Assembly (NCBI RefSeq): GCF_000247995.1
Contig: NZ_BAFE01000089.1
Location: 186,001-250,000, forward strand
DNA length: 64,000 bases
Source: Mobilicoccus pelagius NBRC 104925
GTDB taxonomy: Bacteria; Actinomycetota; Actinomycetes; Actinomycetales; Dermatophilaceae
Direction: 5' to 3'
Within the stretch, counting starts at the first letter, position 1; each line of letters opens with the position of its first letter. The translations under genes and the position numbers were made by a program. The notes below the pieces were generated by a model that was not told the origin of the DNA, did no database searches, and was given only the letters and a program-made list of their open reading frames with translations. Shown piece after piece: positions 58,906-64,000 of the stretch.

Positions 58906-60300
58906 TCAGCCGCGCAGTCGGGAGCGGAGCCAGGCCCAGCGGTCGACCATGCGGGCCTCGAAGCCCCTCGGCTTGGGGTGGTAGTAGTCGGCGCCGATGA
59001 GGGCGTCGGGCAGGTACTGCTGCGTCGCGACCGAGTCGGGTTCGTCGTGGGCGTAGACGTACCCGCCGTGGGCCTGCCCCGCCGCCCGTGCGGCGCGTGC
59101 GTGTCCCGAGCCGCGCAGGTGCACGGGCACCGGCCCGGCCTTGCCCGCGCGCACGTCGGCGATCGCGGCGTTGATCGCCGTGTACGTCGCGTTCGACTTG
59201 GGCGCGAGGCAGTTGTGCACGACGGCCTGGGCGAGGATGAGCCGCGCCTCCGGCATGCCGATCTGCGCGACGGCGTGCATCGCGGCGACGGCGGTCTGGA
59301 GCGCGGTGGGGTCGGCCATCGCGATCTCCTCGCTCGCCGAGATGACGATGCGCCGGGCGATGAACCGAGGGTCCTCCCCCGCCTCGAGCATCCGGGCGAG
59401 GTAGTGGAGGGCGGCGTCGACGTCGGAGCCGCGCATCGACTTGATGAACGCGCTCGCGACGTCGTAGTGCTCGTCACCCGCCCGGTCGTACCGCACCGCC
59501 GCGTGGGCGAGCGCCTGCTCGACGTGGGCGAGGGTGATGGGGGCCGGGTTGGAGGCGTCGGGGTAGCCGCGCCCACCGGGGAGGTCGTCGAGCGCGACCC
59601 CGGCCGCAGCCTCGAGCTCGGTGAGCGACCGGCGCGCGTCGCCACCGGCGAGCCGCACGAGGTGGTCGCGGGCGTCGGGGGCGAGGGTGAACGCGCCCGC
59701 GAGTCCCCGCTCGTCCGCGAGCGCGGCGTCGACGACCTCACCGATCTCAGCGTCGGTGAGCGAGGTGAGCGCGACGAGCACCGAGCGGGAGAGCAGCGGC
59801 GCGATGATCGAGAACGTCGGGTTCTCCGTCGTCGCGGCGACGAGGATGACCTGCCGGTTCTCGACCCCGGGGAGGAGCGCGTCCTGCTGGGCCTTGCTGA
59901 ACCGGTGGATCTCGTCGAGGAAGAGCACGGTGGAGCGGCCGTAGAGGTCGCGGTCGCGGGCGGCCTTCTCCATGACGGTGCGGACGTCCTTGACGCCGGC
60001 GGTGACGGCGGAGAGCTCGACGAACGTGCGTCCCTCCGCCTGGGCGACGAGGTGGGCGAGGGTCGTCTTGCCGGTGCCGGGCGGGCCCCAGAGGATCGCC
60101 GACATCGGCCCCACCTGGCCCGTGCCGTGACCGCCCTCGACGAGTCGGCGGAGCGGGCTGCCGGGCCGCAGCACGTCGCGTTGTCCTCGGACCTCATCGA
60201 GGGTCCGGGGACGCATGCGGACGGCGAGCGGGGGGTGCACCTCGTCGGACGGCCGCGCGTCGTCCTCGCCGCGGCCCACGGCGAACAGATCGTCACTCAC
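58906..60300 (-). CDS. rarA: RarA/MgsA family replication-associated recombination AAA+ ATPase
   Basis: AAA+ protein acting at blocked replication forks. The 464-residue protein has Walker [10 protein letters not shown] near 73, Walker [10 protein letters not shown], and the C-terminal MgsA domain with [11 protein letters not shown] and G-A-D-Y-Y-H-P. The GTG at 60300 is the likely start; a longer frame exists to 60399. In actinobacteria it commonly follows or precedes alaS; here it is separated from alaS by the peptide block. Confidence 0.92.
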   Translation of the reverse strand: MSDDLFAVGRGEDDARPSDEVHPPLAVRMRPRTLDEVRGQRDVLRPGSPLRRLVEGGHGTGQVGPMSAILWGPPGTGKTTLAHLVAQAEGRTFVELSAVTAGVKDVRTVMEKAARDRDLYGRSTVLFLDEIHRFSKAQQDALLPGVENRQVILVAATTENPTFSIIAPLLSRSVLVALTSLTDAEIGEVVDAALADERGLAGAFTLAPDARDHLVRLAGGDARRSLTELEAAAGVALDDLPGGRGYPDASNPAPITLAHVEQALAHAAVRYDRAGDEHYDVASAFIKSMRGSDVDAALHYLARMLEAGEDPRFIARRIVISASEEIAMADPTALQTAVAAMHAVAQIGMPEARLILAQAVVHNCLAPKSNATYTAINAAIADVRAGKAGPVPVHLRGSGHARAARAAGQAHGGYVYAHDEPDSVATQQYLPDALIGADYYHPKPRGFEARMVDRWAWLRSRLRG

Positions 60301-60443
60301 CCCACCCACGCTAGTCGGCCCCGCCGACAGGTCGTCCACGCCGCCGACGGCACGGTGCCTCCGCCACGCCGGGGCGCAGGACACCGCCGGGTCGACCAAT
60401 CCTTCTGCGCGACATCACAAGTGGCTCTGACCAGCGACGATGA

Positions 60444-60465
60444 CCCCACACGAGCCCGTGTGGGG
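60444..60465. promoter_or_regulatory. Perfect short palindrome between rarA and the ligase-like gene
   Basis: CCCCACACG and CGTGTGGGG around AGCC, in the divergent gap. It is 27 bases before the ligase-like start codon, and TAGACT at 60480 could be a -10 box, so it may be an operator or the base of a hairpin in the RNA. Confidence 0.4.
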
Positions 60466-60491
60466 AGGGTCGTCCACCCTAGACTGCGGGC

Positions 60492-61898
60492 GTGCTCGGA
60501 CTCTGGGGGGAGCGCCCGCACGCGATGCGGGCCGAGGTGCTGACGACCCTGTTCGTCCTCGCGGTCGCGGCGGGAGACCTCACGCTGTACCCGCTCATCC
60601 ACCTCCGCCTGGCGACCGTGCTGCCGGTGGGGGTGGCCGTCGTGGCCGTGTGGTGGGCTGCCTTCCGGTGGCCGCCCCGAGCGGGTCTGCGGGGGGCGGC
60701 GGTCCCGGCCGCGATGCTCCTGTTCGCCGCGACCGTGGCCTGTTCGGCCGCCCTGGCCCTGCGCCGGGCCCCGGATCCCGTCGAGGGTCGCACGGAGGTC
60801 CAGGGTCTCCTCGCGGGCGTCGCGATCGCGGTGACGACCGTCGCGCTGTCCCGCGGTTCCTGGCGTGGTCTCACGGCCCTGCGTCGGGGATGGCCGCTCG
60901 CGTTGTTCCTCGCCGTGCTCGTCGCCGCGGTCGAACTCCTCACCGGCCGTCACCTCTGGATCCCCTCCGGACTCTCGTGGGCGGAGACGTCCCGGACGAT
61001 CGTCGCGGGCGCGTTCCGCAATCCCAACGACTTCGCGCTCGCGGTCACGGCGATGATCTCCGGCACCCTCTCGCATGCCGCGACACTCCCGAGGCACCGA
61101 TCCCGGCCCCTCCGAGCGGCGCTGCACGCCCTCGTCGTGGCGGGGGTCGTCGTCGTGGCCCTCACCGAGAGCAGGTCGGGGCTCCTCGCCTGCGTGCTCG
61201 TCCTCACGGTGCACGCCGCGGTCGGCCTGCACCGTCGTCGGGCACGGGTCGGGGGCCGTTCCGGGGGTCCTCCGCACCCCGACCCCGCCCGGAGGCGGCA
61301 CCCCCGGGCGATCGGCGTCGGCCTCACGGTCGCGGCATGCGCCGTGCTCGCGGCCGCGTTCCTCGTCCCCGCCCTCGCCGCCCGCAACCCCGTGCTCCAC
61401 CTCGCGACGTCCGCCGCCGAGCCCGGCACCGCGCGCTCGGACCGGCTCCGCCTCGACCTGCTCCGCGCCGCCCTGCGCTACCTCCGCGACTCCGACGGGC
61501 TCGGGACGGGCGCCGCGTCCTTCGAGGTGCTCCTCGCGCGCGACCCGGCGCCCGGCGTCGCCTCGCGCACGTGGCTGCACGACACGTTCCTCGAGCTGCT
61601 GCTCCAGTACGGGGCACCCGCCGCCCTCGCGCTCGCCGCCCTTCTCCTCCTCGTCGTGGCCGCGCTCGTGCGGCCACCACGCCGCGGGCGGCGGTCGCGC
61701 CTCGTGCGCGTCGAGGCCCTCGGGTTCGTCGTGCCCTACCTCGGGCTCGGGTGCGCGTCGGCCACCGTCCTCACGACGCCGATCTGGTGGCTCCTTTTCG
61801 GCGAGACGGCCGCGGCGGCCTGGTGGCTCCTGGGGAGCCCCGACGAGGGCGTGCAACCACGGGCGCGTCCCGATCACGCGGCCACCGGGCAGGGGTGA
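60492..61898 (+). CDS. O-antigen ligase/polymerase-like membrane protein
   Basis: A 468-residue membrane protein with about 10-11 hydrophobic segments. The motifs R-N-P-N-D-F-A, E-S-R-S-G-L-L-A and, in the largest loop, W-L-H-D-T-F-L-E-L-L-L-Q-Y-G are those of the Wzy/WaaL O-antigen ligase fold, in which the large outside loop carries a key His. Its sugar substrate is unknown; other cell-wall glycan genes are absent nearby. GTG at 60492 is the given start; an ATG at 60525 with GGGGGAG upstream is the alternative. Confidence 0.75.
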   Translation: MLGLWGERPHAMRAEVLTTLFVLAVAAGDLTLYPLIHLRLATVLPVGVAVVAVWWAAFRWPPRAGLRGAAVPAAMLLFAATVACSAALALRRAPDPVEGRTEVQGLLAGVAIAVTTVALSRGSWRGLTALRRGWPLALFLAVLVAAVELLTGRHLWIPSGLSWAETSRTIVAGAFRNPNDFALAVTAMISGTLSHAATLPRHRSRPLRAALHALVVAGVVVVALTESRSGLLACVLVLTVHAAVGLHRRRARVGGRSGGPPHPDPARRRHPRAIGVGLTVAACAVLAAAFLVPALAARNPVLHLATSAAEPGTARSDRLRLDLLRAALRYLRDSDGLGTGAASFEVLLARDPAPGVASRTWLHDTFLELLLQYGAPAALALAALLLLVVAALVRPPRRGRRSRLVRVEALGFVVPYLGLGCASATVLTTPIWWLLFGETAAAAWWLLGSPDEGVQPRARPDHAATGQG

Positions 61899-61963
61899 CC
61901 TCGCCGGCCGCGCCGCCTCGTCCGCAAGGACGTTCCCGCCTCACCTGCGCCCGGCCACGAACG

Positions 61964-62001
61964 CCCCGCCCACTCATGGCCCGCCCACTGATGGCCCGCC
62001 C
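61964..62001. repeat. Short tandem repeat upstream of GNAT gene
   Basis: About two and a half copies of a 15-base unit (GGCCCGCCCACTGAT). It lies between the ligase-like and GNAT genes. Confidence 0.45.
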
Positions 62002-62077
62002 CGAGTCCGGCGGCGATCCCTCCGGGCGCCGGCCCACCCCGGTCGCGAAGCCCGTGGGCGTCGGTCATGCTGACCGG

Positions 62078-62911
62078 GTGGTCCCGCACGACAGCACGAT
62101 CCGAGACGCGGGCGCCGACGGCCCCGACCGCGCGCCGCGTCCCCTCACCCTCCCGGCTTCCCTCCCGATCCCCGGTGACGTCGTCCCCGTGACGACGCGC
62201 GCCGAGCTCGTCGCCGCGACCGGAGCCGACGACGCGTTCGCCCGTCTGGATCCGCCCGCCGCGCTCGTCGGGTGGGTCTCCCCCGGTGCCGTCGCCGTCC
62301 TCCGCACCTCCGGGGGTCGTCCCACGTCCGTGTTCGCGTGGGGCGAGGACGTCGGCCCGCTGCTCGACGTGCTCGCACCGCACCTGTCCGCGCTCGGCGT
62401 CGTCGGCGTCTCCGTGCCGCGCGCGCAGGAGCGCCGGATCACCGAGCGTTTCACCGTCGTCGGGGGCGGCGACTGGGACTGGATGTGGACGACCCGTCTC
62501 CCCGCCCCCATCGCCGGGATTCCGCTCGTCGACCTCGACGACACCCGGGACGCCGACGAGATCACCGCCCTCGCCGCGGAGAACCCACGGTTCGAGGGCT
62601 TTCCGGGAACGGGCGCGAGCGAGCAGTGGATCGGCGTCCGCGACGACGCAGGCCGTCTCGTCGCGTGCGGCGCGATCCAACGGCTCCCGAGCGGCGTCGC
62701 GCACCTCGGGGGGATCCTCACGGCCTCCGGCCACCGGCGGCAGGGGCTCGGCACGACCGTCACCGCCGCCCTCACCGCGCGCGCCGTCGCTGCGGACGGG
62801 GTCTGCACGCTCGGGATGTACGCCGACAACGACGCCGCGAGATCGGTGTACGACGCGCTCGGGTACGTCGTCGACAAGGCCTGGGCGAGCCGCTCGGTCT
62901 CGCTCAGATGA
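62078..62911 (+). CDS. GNAT-family N-acetyltransferase
   Basis: A 277-residue protein. The C-terminal half is a GNAT domain: A-H-L-G-G-I-L-T and the acetyl-CoA loop R-R-Q-G-L-G-T-T (Q/R-x-x-G-x-G/A type), then M-Y-A-D-N-D-A-A-R-S-V-Y-D-A-L-G-Y. The N-terminal half is not recognised but may be a second, degenerate GNAT-like domain. Substrate unknown. The start is uncertain; the GTG at 62078 gives a sensible protein but no good ribosome site, and ATG codons further upstream are possible. Confidence 0.75.
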   Translation: MVPHDSTIRDAGADGPDRAPRPLTLPASLPIPGDVVPVTTRAELVAATGADDAFARLDPPAALVGWVSPGAVAVLRTSGGRPTSVFAWGEDVGPLLDVLAPHLSALGVVGVSVPRAQERRITERFTVVGGGDWDWMWTTRLPAPIAGIPLVDLDDTRDADEITALAAENPRFEGFPGTGASEQWIGVRDDAGRLVACGAIQRLPSGVAHLGGILTASGHRRQGLGTTVTAALTARAVAADGVCTLGMYADNDAARSVYDALGYVVDKAWASRSVSLR

Positions 62912-62980
62912 CCCGCGCCCGGGTCGAACGGCCCTCCGGGCGAACACCTCCGCGGTCCTGACGGGCAGCGGAGGGGCGAC

Positions 62981-63022
62981 GCTCCGAGCATGACCGGGGT
63001 CGGTCTCCACCGATGTTCGGAG
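62981..63022 (+). terminator. Imperfect hairpin between GNAT gene and lepB
   Basis: GCTCCGAGCAT and ATGTTCGGAGC form 10 of 11 pairs around a 20-base loop. It may end the GNAT transcript or form part of the lepB leader. Confidence 0.35.
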
Positions 63023-63109
63023 CGCATACTGCCTAGCAGGCCCGCGTCCGGCGGGCGCCTCCCGCGTGCCCCCGCGCCGCGTGAGGTGGACGACGAGGAC
63101 GGGGCATCG

Positions 63110-63898
63110 ATGGGATCCACCGCGGAACGACCGGCGGCCGAGCCTGCCGAGCCTGCCGAGCCTGCTGAGGACGAGAACACCACCGGCGACCATGGTGGGT
63201 CGCTCCTTCACACGGTGTGGTCGTTCGTCCGTGAGGTCCTCATCGTCGTCGGCCTCGCGCTCGCCCTGTCCCTCGTCCTCAAGACGTGGGTCGTGCAGAG
63301 CTTCTGGATCCCGTCGGGCTCGATGGAGAACACCCTCCGCGTCGACGACCGGGTCGCGGTGTCGCTGTTCACGCCGCGGTTCGCCGATCTCGACCGCGGT
63401 GACGTCGTCGTCTTCTCCGATCCGGGTGGCTGGCTCGGGGCCCAGCCGCCCGCCGAGGCCCCCGCCACCGGGCTGCCGGCGGCCGTCGAGCAAGGTCTGT
63501 CGTGGGTCGGCATCCTGCCCGAGGACGCCGGTAACCACCTCATCAAGCGCGTCATCGGACTCCCCGGCGACCGCGTGGCCTGCCAGGGGGACGGGTCGCC
63601 GGTCACGGTGAACGGCGTTCCTCTCACCGAGCCCTACCTCTACCCCGGGGCGGCGCCGAGCGACACGGCGTTCGACATCCGCGTTCCCGAGGGTCACGTC
63701 TGGGTCATGGGCGACCACCGCAGCGACTCGGCCGACTCCCGCGAGCACGACCACCCGGGCGAGAACGGATCCGCGGGGTCGGTGCCGATCGACGACGTCG
63801 TGGGCCGGGCCGTCGCCGTCATGTGGCCGGTCTCGCACCTGGACTGGTTGGGTGTGCCCGAGACGTTCGAGTCCGTGCCGCCGCCGGCGGCGGGCTGA
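63110..63898 (+). CDS. lepB: Signal peptidase I
   Basis: Cuts signal peptides from secreted proteins at the outer face of the membrane. The 262-residue protein has a Glu/Pro/Ala-rich cytoplasmic lead, one membrane helix, then the catalytic Ser in W-I-P-S-G-S-M-E-N-T and the Lys in H-L-I-K-R-V-I-G-L-P-G-D, and the box V-W-V-M-G-D-H-R-S-D-S-A-D-S-R. The lead contains an imperfect 9-base repeat (63140-63166) coding for A-E-P. ATG at 63110; a GTG at 63086 is an alternative. It is not beside rplS as in many actinobacteria, so a second signal peptidase may exist. Confidence 0.92.
   Translation: MGSTAERPAAEPAEPAEPAEDENTTGDHGGSLLHTVWSFVREVLIVVGLALALSLVLKTWVVQSFWIPSGSMENTLRVDDRVAVSLFTPRFADLDRGDVVVFSDPGGWLGAQPPAEAPATGLPAAVEQGLSWVGILPEDAGNHLIKRVIGLPGDRVACQGDGSPVTVNGVPLTEPYLYPGAAPSDTAFDIRVPEGHVWVMGDHRSDSADSREHDHPGENGSAGSVPIDDVVGRAVAVMWPVSHLDWLGVPETFESVPPPAAG
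63140..63166 (+). repeat. Tandem GAGCCTGCC repeat inside lepB
   Basis: Three copies of a 9-base unit (the last with one change) coding for repeated Glu-Pro-Ala in the cytoplasmic lead of the signal peptidase. Confidence 0.6.
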
Positions 63899-63928
63899 CC
63901 GCCGCTACTTCCCTCAACGCGACACGCT

Positions 63929-63943
63929 TACCCCCTGGGGGTA
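63929..63943. promoter_or_regulatory. CsoR/CstR-type operator palindrome
   Basis: TACCCCCTGGGGGTA, a perfect palindrome around the centre T, matches the GC-core operator of CsoR-family copper or persulfide repressors (TA-CCCC-N-GGGG-TA plan). TATCTT at 63942-63947 could be the overlapping -10 box of the gene that begins at 63954 or 63984, a position where a bound repressor would block the promoter. The regulated gene is cut off. Confidence 0.7.
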
Positions 63944-63983
63944 TCTTCAGGACATGACGACCTCAGCGCGTAAGGAGCGAATC

Positions 63984-64000
63984 ATGTTCAGCCGCACTCT
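63984..64000 (+). CDS. Start of an unidentified gene (cut by window edge)
   Basis: ATG at 63984 with AAGGAG six bases upstream begins M-F-S-R-T; only 17 bases are present. An in-frame ATG at 63954 sits about where transcription would begin. The family cannot be told; the operator just upstream suggests copper or sulfane-sulfur handling. Confidence 0.5.

Overview
The window is about 72% G+C chromosomal DNA from an actinobacterium, most probably of the order Micrococcales. The genus cannot be fixed from sequence alone. Signs of this are the actinobacterial mihF-gmk-rpoZ-coaBC-metK-priA order, the alaS-ruvX-mltG-aroE-aroC-aroK-aroB and pyrR-pyrB-pyrC-carA-carB orders, many GTG starts, near-universal G/C third positions, and a PyrR-type pyr leader overlapping the pyrR ribosome-binding site. 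I found no rRNA, tRNA, CRISPR array, prophage or insertion sequence.

Backbone. Housekeeping genes lie on the minus strand and form two tightly overlapped runs. Run 1 (17432 down to 1) is pyrR-pyrB-pyrC-carA-carB-pyrK-pyrD-pyrF-chorismate mutase, then mihF-gmk-rpoZ-coaBC-metK and the 5' end of priA; it makes UMP and supplies the basic DNA, RNA and cofactor machinery. Run 2 is alaS-ruvX-mltG-aroE-aroC-aroK-aroB (48445 to 40096) and efp-nusB (32067 to 30773). In related genomes aroB-efp-nusB-pyrR are often close together; here the row is split by two blocks.

Inserted blocks, mostly on the plus strand. (a) 17754-30710: type II NADH dehydrogenase, the arginine deiminase operon arcA-arcB-arcC, argR, an AmmeMemoRadiSam set whose radical SAM gene is broken, pgi, and a sulfur unit (leader peptide, YeeE/YedE thiosulfate channel, TusA). 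A DUF3072 gene on the minus strand and a small membrane protein close the block. (b) 32319-40008: an orphan peptide-binding lipoprotein, a 1240-residue fused ABC exporter on the minus strand, and a NarL-type two-component pair. A GlgC-like gene sits alone between metK and priA.

Right part (49158-64000): a complete oligopeptide ABC importer operon (lipoprotein, two permeases, two ATPases), a Tricorn-type peptidase that fits peptide use, rarA on the minus strand, an O-antigen-ligase-like membrane protein, a GNAT acetyltransferase and a signal peptidase I. The window ends at a CsoR/CstR-type operator palindrome in front of a gene that is cut off.

The items most worth a second look are the radical SAM gene that has lost its whole cysteine core while its two partners stay intact, the cysteine-ending leader peptide before the thiosulfate uptake genes, the Crp-type site before arcA, the CsoR/CstR operator at the right edge, and the complementary degenerate ATP sites of the fused exporter. 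I did not find a clearly new multi-gene defence or biosynthetic system.
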